Assembly: GCA_031285115.1 (NCBI GenBank)
Contig: JAITWU010000147.1
Coordinates: forward strand, 1-6,024
Length of the DNA stretch: 6,024 nt
Source of the DNA: Azonexus sp.
GTDB taxonomy: Bacteria > Pseudomonadota > Gammaproteobacteria > Burkholderiales > Rhodocyclaceae
Reading direction: 5' to 3'
Shown piece by piece: positions 1 to 5,927 of this stretch. The translations under genes and the position numbers were made by a program. Under the pieces are notes generated by a model. It was not told the DNA's origin, searched no databases, and saw nothing but the letters and a program-made list of their open reading frames with translations. Each line of letters starts with the position of its first letter. Position 1 is the stretch's first letter.

Positions 1-177
1 GGCCTGCCCAAGAGTTTTCATGGCGGCCCCAGCAGCGCCCCCGACGACCTGCTGGTGCGGACAGAATTCGGCGCTGACGCCTGGACTTACGTCATGGCCG
101 CCGGTTTCAACCGGGTCACCATCCATGCGACCAGCTACCCGGCGGCGACGGCCTTTGCCGCCTATGTCGATGGCTAG
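1..177 (+). CDS. C-terminal fragment of an unidentified gene, possibly a SAM-dependent methyltransferase
   Basis: Frame 1 is open from the left edge to a TAG at 175-177 and gives 58 residues; the start lies outside the window. The visible part reads ...APDDLLVRTEFGADAWTYVMAAGF, followed by a short strand (VTIHA) and a tail ending in YVDG. An aspartate-rich turn, then 'EFG.D....(L/M)..AGF' and a beta strand resembles the C-terminus of many class I SAM-dependent methyltransferases, where this helix-strand closes the Rossmann-like fold. No SAM-binding motif is visible because the N-terminal part is missing, so the family is only a guess. The gene converges on the minus-strand genes to its right and stops 8 bases before the ftsX relic. 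Coding is fairly certain; identity is not. Confidence 0.45.
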   Translation, partial: GLPKSFHGGPSSAPDDLLVRTEFGADAWTYVMAAGFNRVTIHATSYPAATAFAAYVDG

Positions 178-185
178 ACGGCGCT

Positions 186-249
186 TTACCCAACCTGCCG
201 TAACGACAAACCGACCGACAACTGCGCCCGGCCAGCCGAGCAACGCGCC
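186..249 (-). pseudogene. ftsX: Displaced, frameshifted relic of the ftsX 3' end
   Basis: Read on the minus strand this stretch encodes GALLGW, then a 2-base deletion, then AQLSVGLSLRQVG and TAA. The intact FtsX in this window ends GALLGWLGAQLSVSLSLRQVG and TAG. In a hand alignment 57 of 64 paired bases match, with two gaps. Apart from the deletion, the changed codons are CTC/TTG, GTG/GTC, CTG/TTG, TTG/TTA and TAG/TAA (all synonymous) plus one Ser-to-Gly change. The sequence therefore diverged while still a functional gene and lost its frame later. No similarity to ftsX is seen to the right of 249. Apart from this relic, the 178-290 gap shows nothing recognisable. Confidence 0.85.
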
Positions 250-290
250 TTCTTTTTCCGGATAACAACAACTGGCTGTCGGGCGATGCC

Positions 291-1457
291 TCAGTAAGAC
301 CAGTGCGATTTTCGGCGTCCGATACGGTTGTTCTGATTTTTCGCACAGGCATCGGTCGGTCCCTCGACTAGCGGACGCAGCCTACGTTCGTCAAGAAAAT
401 CCAGAAATTCATCGTCCATGAAGCCGATGCCGTAGGCATATTGTGACAGGTCGAGATCGCCCAGCATGTTGACTTCCAGCAGCACCGGCCCGGCGTTGGT
501 CAAGGCAATATCCCAGCCCTGCGCCAGAAATCCGGGGAAAACAGTGGCCGCTTCGAGAACGGTGGTTTTGAGTTCTTTCCAGCAAGGCAGCGCGAATCCA
601 AGCGCCTCGGCGCCGGTATCGGGATGCTGCGGGTTTTCAACCTGATCGAGGCCGACGCCAGCAATGACGCGCTTGACGATGCCCGATTCCCGGTCGACTG
701 CGCCGAGCAGGTTTTTGCTCCGACCATGCTGAAAATTATCCATGATGTTGTGACCCACGGGAATTTTCCACATGGCGCGAAAGACCTGCGGCCCATTTTT
801 GCCCAGTAAAACCTGCAAACGCACCCCGGAGAGACGATCGCCGCAGATCGCAACCGTCTCGGCAGCCGGTTGCAGAGCATCCTGAAAGAGAAAGCCGAGT
901 TCGCTGGGGTTCGACAAGGTAGCGCAGAAATCATTGATGGTTTGCGGCGGCCCCGACGCCATGATCAGGCGCTCATCATCGCGGGCGAGCACCGAAAGGT
1001 TGCGCGTCCCGTAGCCGCCATTGGACGGCTTGGCGTAAAACGGATAAGACATCTCATTGCGCAAAAAATCCGCAAGCATGGCTTTATCGCGCAGCAGCGC
1101 AACGTCTTTGACAACCTTTCGCCCGCCCGGATGATAGATGGCTTGCAAGCGAGGCAGAGGAAAACCGTGAGCGCGCATCACGGTATCAAAGGTAATTTTA
1201 TCCAGGCTGAGAAACTGCGAATAATCGTCGATCACCGTGTCCTCGATGGCCTTTTGCGCGCGATAGCCGCCGAACTGGCGCTTTTGTTCCCAAGTGAGAC
1301 GGGCGTCGTCGTATAGCCGGAAATCGTAATATTCAGACGTTCCAAGACGGCCCGGCCCAGCGCGTAGCCGCAGGATTTCGAGAATTTGCGCCGCGACCGG
1401 TTTACCTGTTTTTACCTGCGCCCGCCGACACTGCGTTGCCATATCCTTAAATGACAT
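291..1457 (-). CDS. Sugar-transfer-associated ATP-grasp family protein
   Basis: This 388-residue protein resembles the ATP-grasp family named for its association with sugar-transfer (polysaccharide) genes. ATP-grasp enzymes usually join a carboxylate to an amine or thiol through an acyl-phosphate; the substrate here is unknown. Visible signs are a conserved N-terminal helical segment (about 45-100), the nucleotide-binding strand and loop YAKPSNGGYGTRN (140-152, with Lys143 as likely ATP contact), and the C-terminal metal/ATP site GWDIALTNAGPVLLEVN (314-330), where Asp316, Glu328 and Asn330 are likely Mg ligands. The segment MDNFQHGRSKNLLGAVD (239-255) fits the central part of the family. The ATG at 1457 is chosen because GGAGG (minus strand, 1463-1467) lies 5 bases upstream. 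The last 20 or so residues are basic and look unconserved. No sugar-transfer gene is nearby, and the gene is less GC-rich than its neighbours, which suggests acquisition. It is soluble, with no signal peptide. Confidence 0.8.
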   Translation of the reverse strand: MSFKDMATQCRRAQVKTGKPVAAQILEILRLRAGPGRLGTSEYYDFRLYDDARLTWEQKRQFGGYRAQKAIEDTVIDDYSQFLSLDKITFDTVMRAHGFPLPRLQAIYHPGGRKVVKDVALLRDKAMLADFLRNEMSYPFYAKPSNGGYGTRNLSVLARDDERLIMASGPPQTINDFCATLSNPSELGFLFQDALQPAAETVAICGDRLSGVRLQVLLGKNGPQVFRAMWKIPVGHNIMDNFQHGRSKNLLGAVDRESGIVKRVIAGVGLDQVENPQHPDTGAEALGFALPCWKELKTTVLEAATVFPGFLAQGWDIALTNAGPVLLEVNMLGDLDLSQYAYGIGFMDDEFLDFLDERRLRPLVEGPTDACAKNQNNRIGRRKSHWSY

Positions 1458-1500
1458 TACCGCCTCCGATCAACCCACCGCCCATAAATCCACGCAACTA

Positions 1501-1529
1501 ATGATAAATGATCATGTCGACATCATAAA
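1501..1529 (-). promoter_or_regulatory. Candidate promoter for the ATP-grasp gene
   Basis: On the minus strand, TTTATG (1524-1529) and TATCAT (1501-1506) are separated by 17 bases. The -10 is a fair sigma-70 match; the -35 is weak. The segment is markedly AT-rich for this window and sits 44 bases upstream of the ATP-grasp ATG, after the AbrB-like frame has ended. This is inferred from spacing and composition only. Confidence 0.3.
1511..1526. promoter_or_regulatory. Imperfect 16-bp palindrome, possible operator
   Basis: The 10-base core ATGTCGACAT (1514-1523) is a perfect palindrome. It is extended by AT on both sides after one mismatched pair, so seven of the eight half-site positions pair. 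It lies inside the -35/-10 spacer of the candidate ATP-grasp promoter, where a bound dimer would block RNA polymerase. The AbrB-like protein encoded just upstream is one possible ligand, but nothing in the sequence proves the pairing. Confidence 0.3.
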
Positions 1530-1553
1530 CGCGGGTGGGGCGGGCAAGGCAAG

Positions 1554-1796
1554 TCAGGTCTGGTCAAGGCTCTTGCGCCTTGCTACGCGCTCGCATTTTG
1601 CGCTACCAACCTCGATCACGGCGCGGCCAGCCGCCTTGTACGTTACAACCATGTCCTCATGATTGACGCCAAACGCCACGGCATCGCCGGGCATGAGGCG
1701 CAACGCAGCACATACTCTTTTCGGGATCAAGACCTGCCCCGCCACGATTTCGCAGGCAGGAAAAACGTCCAACCAATTCGGTGGCAAGGGCTGCAA
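1554..1796 (-). pseudogene. AbrB/SpoVT-type DNA-binding domain gene, start missing or non-canonical
   Basis: The minus frame ending at TGA (1554-1556) contains EIVAGQVLIPKRVCAALRLMPGDAVAF, a clear match to the swapped-hairpin AbrB/SpoVT pattern '(T)SKGQVTIPKEVREALGLKPGDxVxF'. Such proteins are small dimeric transcription factors or antitoxins. From the TTG at 1796 the protein is 80 residues, with the domain at about 16-52 and a basic tail. No in-frame ATG or GTG exists between the ftsX stop and the domain. The only candidates are TTG codons at 1796 and 1787, and neither has a Shine-Dalgarno sequence. The frame stays open back through ftsX, but that part is an out-of-frame shadow. The likeliest reading is a gene whose 5' end was lost at the ftsX junction 20 bases away; a weakly started, coupled gene is the alternative. 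No toxin partner is visible. Confidence 0.6.
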
Positions 1797-1816
1797 ACAG
1801 CTTGCTGATGGCGACT

Positions 1817-1882
1817 CTACCCAACCTGCCGCAACGACAGACTCACCGACAACTGCGCCCCGAGCCAGCCGAGGAGCGCGCC
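1817..1882 (-). repeat. Right copy of the ftsX 3'-end direct repeat
   Basis: These are the last 21 codons and the stop of intact ftsX. They are repeated in the same orientation at 186-249. The longest identical runs are 16 bases (1845-1860 = 214-229) and 14 bases (1818-1831 = 187-200). The period is 1631 bp and the repeats bracket the AbrB/ATP-grasp islet. Confidence 0.85.
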
Positions 1883-2728
1883 GCCGAGGGTGAGCGCGGC
1901 GATGCCTTGACCAAGGGGGGCGTGGAGCGTAAAGGCCGCGCCGTAGAGGGTCGCCAGTTCGCTGACCGGGGCGGCGAGGAGACGCAAGCCGCCAAGTACC
2001 AGCGCGGCGGCGAGGAGACCGCCGAGAGCGCCCTGCAACGCGCCGTAGTAGTAGAAGGGGCGGCGGATGAAGGCGTCGGTGGCGCCGATCATTCTCGCGA
2101 CTTCGATTTCGGCGGCCTGGGCCATGACTTGCAGGCGGATGGTGTTGAAAGTCACCGCCACGAGTCCGGCGGCGAACAGCCCGGCAAGGAGCGTGAGAGC
2201 AAGACGCCCGAGGCGGAGAAAGGCGGAAAAGCGTTTGGCCCAAGCTGAATCGAGTTGCACATGCGCGACTTTCGGCCAGGCGCTCAGGGTTTGGCCGAGG
2301 GCTTCGAGCGCCGCCGGTTCGCTGTCCTGCGGTTCGACGATGAAGGCGTCGGGCAGCGGGTTGCGCGGCAGACTGGCGACGATTTCGGCCATGCCTTCGG
2401 TTTTTTGCAGGCGTTGCAGGGCTTCTTCGCGCGGCACGAAGCGCCAGTTGAGGTTGCCGCTCAGTTTATTTATTTCGCGCAGGCGGTTTTCGATGTCATT
2501 GCTGTCTTTGCGGCTCGCCCCGATGTCCATGAAGACGCTGATCTGCTTGACGCCGGAGGCGCGGTTGCCGAGTTCGCGCAGGTTGTCGAGCAGCACGTAA
2601 CCGGCGGCGGGCAGGGTCAGCGCGATGCCAATCGCCAGAAGCGAGAGCAGGGTGCTCAAGGGGGCGCTCGACAGGCGGCGGAAGGCGGCGGCAAGGGCGG
2701 CGCGGTGCTGGGTCAGCCAGGCGCTCAC
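1817..2728 (-). CDS. ftsX: Cell-division ABC transporter, membrane subunit FtsX
   Basis: The 303-residue protein is the membrane partner of FtsE. The FtsEX complex sits at the septum and uses ATP to drive conformational change that activates peptidoglycan hydrolases through periplasmic partners. Four membrane segments are visible at about 25-47, 173-196, 226-250 and 272-294. Between the first two lies a large periplasmic domain (about 48-172). The conserved cytoplasmic loop before the third segment, AEIEVARMIGATDAFIRRPF (206-225), is typical of FtsX. The start is a GTG at 2728 that overlaps the ftsE stop (GTGA, 4 bases), and GGGAG (minus strand, 2735-2739) lies 6 bases upstream, so translation is probably coupled to ftsE. 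Length and topology are normal for the family. Its 3' end is duplicated at 186-249. Confidence 0.95.
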   Translation of the reverse strand: MSAWLTQHRAALAAAFRRLSSAPLSTLLSLLAIGIALTLPAAGYVLLDNLRELGNRASGVKQISVFMDIGASRKDSNDIENRLREINKLSGNLNWRFVPREEALQRLQKTEGMAEIVASLPRNPLPDAFIVEPQDSEPAALEALGQTLSAWPKVAHVQLDSAWAKRFSAFLRLGRLALTLLAGLFAAGLVAVTFNTIRLQVMAQAAEIEVARMIGATDAFIRRPFYYYGALQGALGGLLAAALVLGGLRLLAAPVSELATLYGAAFTLHAPLGQGIAALTLGGALLGWLGAQLSVSLSLRQVG

Positions 2729-3375
2729 AGCAATCTCCCGTGGTCGAGGCGCAACACGTTGGGGTGGCAGCGTTCGATCCAGCTTTGGTCGTGGGTCGCC
2801 AGCACGACGGTGACGCCGACGCGGTGAAAGTCGATGAAGAGGTCGAGAATGGCGCTCGCCGATTCGGCATCGAGATTGGCCGTCGGCTCATCGGCCAAGA
2901 GCACGGTGGGCCGGTTGACGACGGCGCGGGCGATGGCCAGCCGCTGCTGTTCGCCGCCGGAAAGGGCGATTGGATTGGCCTTTTCGCGCGGCAGCAGGCC
3001 CACCTTATCGAGCGCCGCCTGGGCGCGGCGGATGGCGTCGCGGCGCGAAAGCCCGGCGATGTTGAGGGGCAGCAGCACGTTGTCCAGCGCGCTGCGGTCG
3101 AACAACAGCTTTTGATCCTGAAAAATGAGGCCGAAATGGCGGCGCACGTAAGGCAGGGCGCTTGTGCGCAGGGTGGCGAGATTCTGCCCGTTGACCACGA
3201 GACTGCCCGAGGTAGGCCGCTCGATCGAGGCCATGAGCTTGACCAGCGTCGTCTTGCCCGCGCCGGAGTGGCCGCTGATGAGCGCCATCTGCCCGCTCTT
3301 GATGGTGAAGCTGACATCGCGCACGGCTTCCAGCCCGCCGGGGTAGCGTTTGGTCAGGTTGCTGGCGACGATCAT
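2725..3375 (-). CDS. ftsE: Cell-division ATP-binding protein FtsE
   Basis: This 216-residue ABC ATPase is the cytoplasmic engine of the FtsEX divisome complex. It shows all ABC motifs: Walker [10 protein letters not shown] (35-43), Q-loop Gln86, signature LSGGEQQ (138-144), Walker B VLLADEP (158-164), D-loop ANLDA (166-170) and the switch histidine at 195 (ATHD). The N-terminus [14 protein letters not shown] matches the family, so the ATG at 3375 is preferred. The frame is open further upstream, but that part translates the repeat insert into a proline/arginine-rich stretch unlike FtsE. There is no Shine-Dalgarno sequence before 3375; initiation probably depends on the leader frame whose TGA overlaps this ATG. 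ftsE overlaps ftsX by 4 bases and follows ftsY after a 134-base gap. Confidence 0.96.
   Translation of the reverse strand: MIVASNLTKRYPGGLEAVRDVSFTIKSGQMALISGHSGAGKTTLVKLMASIERPTSGSLVVNGQNLATLRTSALPYVRRHFGLIFQDQKLLFDRSALDNVLLPLNIAGLSRRDAIRRAQAALDKVGLLPREKANPIALSGGEQQRLAIARAVVNRPTVLLADEPTANLDAESASAILDLFIDFHRVGVTVVLATHDQSWIERCHPNVLRLDHGRLL
3361..3375 (-). repeat. 15-bp direct repeat, copy in the ftsE start
   Basis: GCTGGCGACGATCAT (plus strand) is the reverse complement of the first five ftsE codons (Met-Ile-Val-Ala-Ser). The same 15 bases recur exactly at 3486-3500. The copies are 125 bp apart and flank the hairpin-bearing insert. Confidence 0.85.
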
Positions 3376-3500
3376 TTTGGGGCGGGCATGGCGAAATCCA
3401 CGCGAATGTTGGCAACGCCGCCTCTTACCCCCCTCTCCCCTTGCGGGAGAGGGGCTGGGGGAGAGGGGTAAGGTCGCGCCGGGGCGCTGGCGACGATCAT
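3372..3500 (-). CDS. 42-codon leader ORF between ftsY and ftsE
   Basis: An ATG at 3500 lies 9 bases after the ftsY stop and opens a frame of 42 codons that reads through the GC-rich repeat without a stop. It ends in a TGA at 3372-3374 that overlaps the present ftsE ATG (ATGA). Its first five codons equal those of ftsE, because this is probably the ancestral ftsE start. The product is proline-, glycine- and arginine-rich (MIVASAPARPYPSPP... ending AMPAPK), with no recognisable fold, and is unlikely to have a function of its own. Its likely role is to carry ribosomes from ftsY to ftsE. It could also be untranslated chance sequence. Confidence 0.4.
   Translation of the reverse strand: MIVASAPARPYPSPPAPLPQGERGVRGGVANIRVDFAMPAPK
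3424..3472. repeat. GC-rich hairpin repeat (intergenic, REP-like)
   Basis: CCCCTCTCCC (3430-3439) and GGGAGAGGGG (3445-3454) form a perfect 10-bp stem with a CTTGC loop. A second right arm (3457-3472, GGGGGAGAGGGGTAAG) can instead pair with 3424-3440, including CTTA/TAAG ends and a small bulge, so two folds compete. A relative lies at 5999-6024. There is no T-tract on either strand, so it is not a classical terminator, though the stem could slow polymerase or protect RNA. Confidence 0.75.
3486..3500 (-). repeat. 15-bp direct repeat, ftsY-proximal copy
   Basis: This is identical to 3361-3375, begins with an ATG on the minus strand (3498-3500), and sits 9 bases after the ftsY stop. It probably marks the original start of ftsE before the 125-bp insertion. 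Confidence 0.85.
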
Positions 3501-3509
3501 GGTTGCGGC

Positions 3510-4457
3510 TCAGGCAAACAGCGCATCGACAAAATCCTTCGCCGAGAAGGGGCGCAGGTCGTCGATTTGTTCGCCGATGCCGATGAAACGGATCGGTTTC
3601 GGGCATTGGCGGGCGATGGCGGCGATGACGCCGCCTTTGGCCGTGCCGTCGAGTTTGGTGATGACGAGGCCGGTGACGTTGATCGCCTTGTCAAAGGCTT
3701 TGACCTGTTGCAGCGCGTTCTGGCCGATGTTGGCGTCGAGCACGAGGAGCGTCTCGTGCGGGCCGTCCGGCTCGATTTTCTGGATGACGCGGCGGACTTT
3801 GGCGATTTCTTCCATGAGGTGCAACTGGGTCGGCAGACGCCCGGCGGTATCGGCCAGCACGATGTCGATGCCGCGCGCCTTGGCGGCGGAAATGGCGTCG
3901 AAAATGACCGCTGCCGGGTCGCCCGATTCCTGGGCGATGACGGTGACGTTGTTGCGTTCCCCCCAGGTTTCCAGTTGCTCGCGGGCGGCGGCGCGGAAGG
4001 TGTCACCAGCGGCGAGCAAAACGCTCTTCCCTTGGCTCTGGAAATACTTGGCGAGTTTGCCGATGGAGGTGGTTTTGCCCGCGCCGTTCACCCCGGCGAT
4101 CATGATCACGAAGGGTTTGTGACCGCTCACTTCGAGCGGCTGTTCGAGCGGTTGCAGGGTTGCCAGCAGGGCGGCGGCGAGCGCCTGTTCGATGGCTTGC
4201 GGCGTTTCGAGCGAGTCGCGTTTGGCGGCTGCTTTCAGTTCATCGAGCAGATGCGTGGTCGCTTCGATGCCGACATCGGAGGTGAGCAGCAGGCTTTCGA
4301 GTTCTTCGAGCAGTTCATCATCGACCTTGCCACGGGCGAACAGGGATTTGAGTTTGCCGCCCCACTGGGCGCGGGTGCGGGCCAAGCCTTGAAACAGGCG
4401 CTCGCGCCAGGAGGGGGCGGCGGATTCGCTGGCGGGTTTTTTCAGGAAACTGAACAT
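3510..4457 (-). CDS. ftsY: Signal recognition particle receptor GTPase FtsY
   Basis: The 315-residue protein docks SRP-bound ribosomes at the SecYEG translocon; paired GTP hydrolysis with Ffh releases the nascent chain. The N-terminal part (1-30) is short and basic/amphipathic rather than long and acidic as in E. coli, which probably still allows membrane contact. The N (helical) domain runs about 35-110 and the G domain from about 114. GTPase motifs are G1 GVNGAGKTT (122-130), G2 DTFRAAA (152-158), G3 DTAGR (203-207), G4 TKLD (267-270) and the closing GIGEQ (293-297), all intact. The ATG at 4457 gives the typical MFSFLKK start, although no clear Shine-Dalgarno sequence precedes it. The gene heads the ftsY-ftsE-ftsX set and is divergent from the M16 peptidase across 108 bases. 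Confidence 0.97.
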   Translation of the reverse strand: MFSFLKKPASESAAPSWRERLFQGLARTRAQWGGKLKSLFARGKVDDELLEELESLLLTSDVGIEATTHLLDELKAAAKRDSLETPQAIEQALAAALLATLQPLEQPLEVSGHKPFVIMIAGVNGAGKTTSIGKLAKYFQSQGKSVLLAAGDTFRAAAREQLETWGERNNVTVIAQESGDPAAVIFDAISAAKARGIDIVLADTAGRLPTQLHLMEEIAKVRRVIQKIEPDGPHETLLVLDANIGQNALQQVKAFDKAINVTGLVITKLDGTAKGGVIAAIARQCPKPIRFIGIGEQIDDLRPFSAKDFVDALFA

Positions 4458-4480
4458 GGGGGGCGGTGTCTCAAGGCAGG

Positions 4481-4509
4481 CTGACAGGCCAGCGGCAAGT
4501 CGTTAATAT
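4481..4509 (+). promoter_or_regulatory. Candidate sigma-70 promoter of the M16 peptidase gene
   Basis: CTGACA (4481-4486) and TAATAT (4504-4509) are separated by exactly 17 bases. Each matches the consensus at five of six positions. Transcription would begin near 4516, about 50 bases before the peptidase ATG. The site lies in the 108-base divergent gap, and the ftsY promoter must overlap it or lie within the peptidase gene. Confidence 0.5.
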
Positions 4510-4565
4510 GCCGGGCCGATCACGGTAAAACAGCCCCGGATTCTAGCAGAAAGGCCCTCCTTCCC

Positions 4566-5927
4566 ATGCCGATGCGACTTCAACTTCTTGCCGCTTTGTT
4601 CTGCGCCAGCCTTGTCGGCAGCGCCTTCGCCAATCCCTTTGAAACTACGCTGCCCAACGGCTTGCGCGTCATCGTCAAGGAAGACCACCGTGCGCCGACT
4701 GCCGTGCAGATGGTCTGGTATCGCATCGGCAGCATGGACGAAGCCGATGGCGCTTCCGGCGTCGCCCATGTGCTCGAACACATGATGTTCAAGGGTACGC
4801 CCAAAATCGGCCCCGGCGAGTTCAACAAACTCGTGGCGGCGGCAGGCGGGCGCGACAACGCCTTTACCAGCCGCGATTACACGGCCTACTTCCAGCAGAT
4901 TCCCAAAGAAAAACTGGGCGAAATGATGCAGCTCGAAGCCGACCGGATGCGCCACCTCAATGTCGACGCCAAGGAATTCGCCCAGGAAGTCAAAGTGGTC
5001 ATGGAAGAACGGCGAATGCGCACCGAGGACAATCCGCAAGCCAAACTGTTCGAGCAGATGAACGCCACGGCCTTTCAGGTGCATCCCTACCGGCGGCCGA
5101 TCATCGGCTGGATGGGCGATCTCGAAGCGATGACCGCCGCTGACGCCAAGGCGTGGTACACCGCCTGGTACGTGCCAAACAACGCCTACGTGGTCATTTC
5201 CGGCGATGTCGATCACAAGGAAGTGTTTGCTCTCGCGCAAAAATACTACGGCCCGCTCGCCAGCCGCCCGTTGCCGCCGCGTCGGCAGGAAATCGAGCCG
5301 CGTCAGGAAGGGCCGCGCCGCATCACGGTCAAAGCGCCCGCCGAACTGCCGGTGCTCATCATGGGCTACAAAGCGCCGATTCTGCGCGACATCGAAAAAG
5401 ACAGCGACCCTTACGCCCTGCAAATGCTCGCCGCCGTGCTCGACGGGCATGACGCCGCCCGCTTCAACAAAAAACTGGTGCGCGAGGACAAAGTGGCGAT
5501 TTCGGCCAGCATCGACTACGACAACACGGCGCGCGGCCCCGGCATGATCTACCTGAGCGGCTCGCCCGCCACCGGCAAGACGGTGGCCGACCTCGAAGCC
5601 GCGCTGCGCGCTGAGATCGGGCGGGTTAGCAAAGACGGCGTCAGCGCCGCCGAATTGCAGCGGGCCAAGGCGCAACTGGTCGCCAGCGAGGTGTACAAAC
5701 TCGATTCGATGTTTGGTCAGGCGATGGAAATCGGCATGATCGAAGCGGTTGGTCTGCCCTACCGCCAGCTCGACCGGATGCTGGAAAAATTGCAGGCGGT
5801 CAGCGCCGCCGACGTGCAGGCCGTCGCCGCCAAATATTTCAACGACGACGCCCTGACCGTCGGCATCCTCGACCCGCAACCGCTGGACGGCCAGCCCCGC
5901 CGCCCGGCCATTCCGACCCGCCACTGA
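4566..5927 (+). CDS. Secreted M16-family zinc metallopeptidase (pitrilysin/processing-peptidase type)
   Basis: The 453-residue protein starts with a signal peptide (MPMRLQLLAALFCASLVGSAFA, 1-22, probable cleavage after AFA) and so acts in the periplasm or on the outer side of the membrane. The inverted zinc motif HVLEH gives ligands His68 and His72 and catalytic Glu71; the third ligand is Glu147 or Glu148 in VVMEERR. The conserved stretch GGRDNAFTSRDYTAYFQQIP (94-113) follows. The C-terminal half (from about 220) is the second, non-catalytic M16 lobe, and the length is usual for single-unit bacterial members. The substrate is unknown. The ATG at 4566 is preferred over 4572 because GAAAGG (4549-4554) lies 11 bases upstream. 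In related genomes such genes are often followed by an inactive M16 partner and then rsmD. The next frame here overlaps its stop as TGATG, which fits that order but does not prove it. Confidence 0.95.
   Translation: MPMRLQLLAALFCASLVGSAFANPFETTLPNGLRVIVKEDHRAPTAVQMVWYRIGSMDEADGASGVAHVLEHMMFKGTPKIGPGEFNKLVAAAGGRDNAFTSRDYTAYFQQIPKEKLGEMMQLEADRMRHLNVDAKEFAQEVKVVMEERRMRTEDNPQAKLFEQMNATAFQVHPYRRPIIGWMGDLEAMTAADAKAWYTAWYVPNNAYVVISGDVDHKEVFALAQKYYGPLASRPLPPRRQEIEPRQEGPRRITVKAPAELPVLIMGYKAPILRDIEKDSDPYALQMLAAVLDGHDAARFNKKLVREDKVAISASIDYDNTARGPGMIYLSGSPATGKTVADLEAALRAEIGRVSKDGVSAAELQRAKAQLVASEVYKLDSMFGQAMEIGMIEAVGLPYRQLDRMLEKLQAVSAADVQAVAAKYFNDDALTVGILDPQPLDGQPRRPAIPTRH

Noticed and set aside
870..1316. 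148-codon plus-strand open frame within the ATP-grasp region
   Set aside because: The minus frame has ATP-grasp motifs and a good ribosome-binding site. This frame has none and lies wholly inside it.
178..1816. Insertion sequence or transposon carrying its own transposase
   Set aside because: No transposase, integrase or terminal inverted repeats are visible. The only boundary signal is the ftsX 3'-end direct repeat.
1797..2243. Upstream part of the long minus frame that ends in the AbrB domain, which could suggest a 229-residue fusion protein
   Set aside because: This part is the wrong frame of ftsX and is arginine/proline-rich. Only the segment after the ftsX stop resembles a real domain.
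3424..3472. Rho-independent terminator between ftsY and ftsE
   Set aside because: The stem is strong, but no T-run follows on either strand, and the 15-bp repeats show that it belongs to an inserted element.
3376..3606. N-terminal extension of FtsE to an ATG at 3606
   Set aside because: The extension translates the hairpin repeat and antisense-frame ftsY sequence. FtsE proteins begin close to MI(x)xxxLTKRY, which matches the ATG at 3375.
3441..4484. 347-codon plus-strand open frame opposite ftsY
   Set aside because: It is an antisense shadow. FtsY on the minus strand has all GTPase motifs intact, and this frame is low-complexity with no family features.
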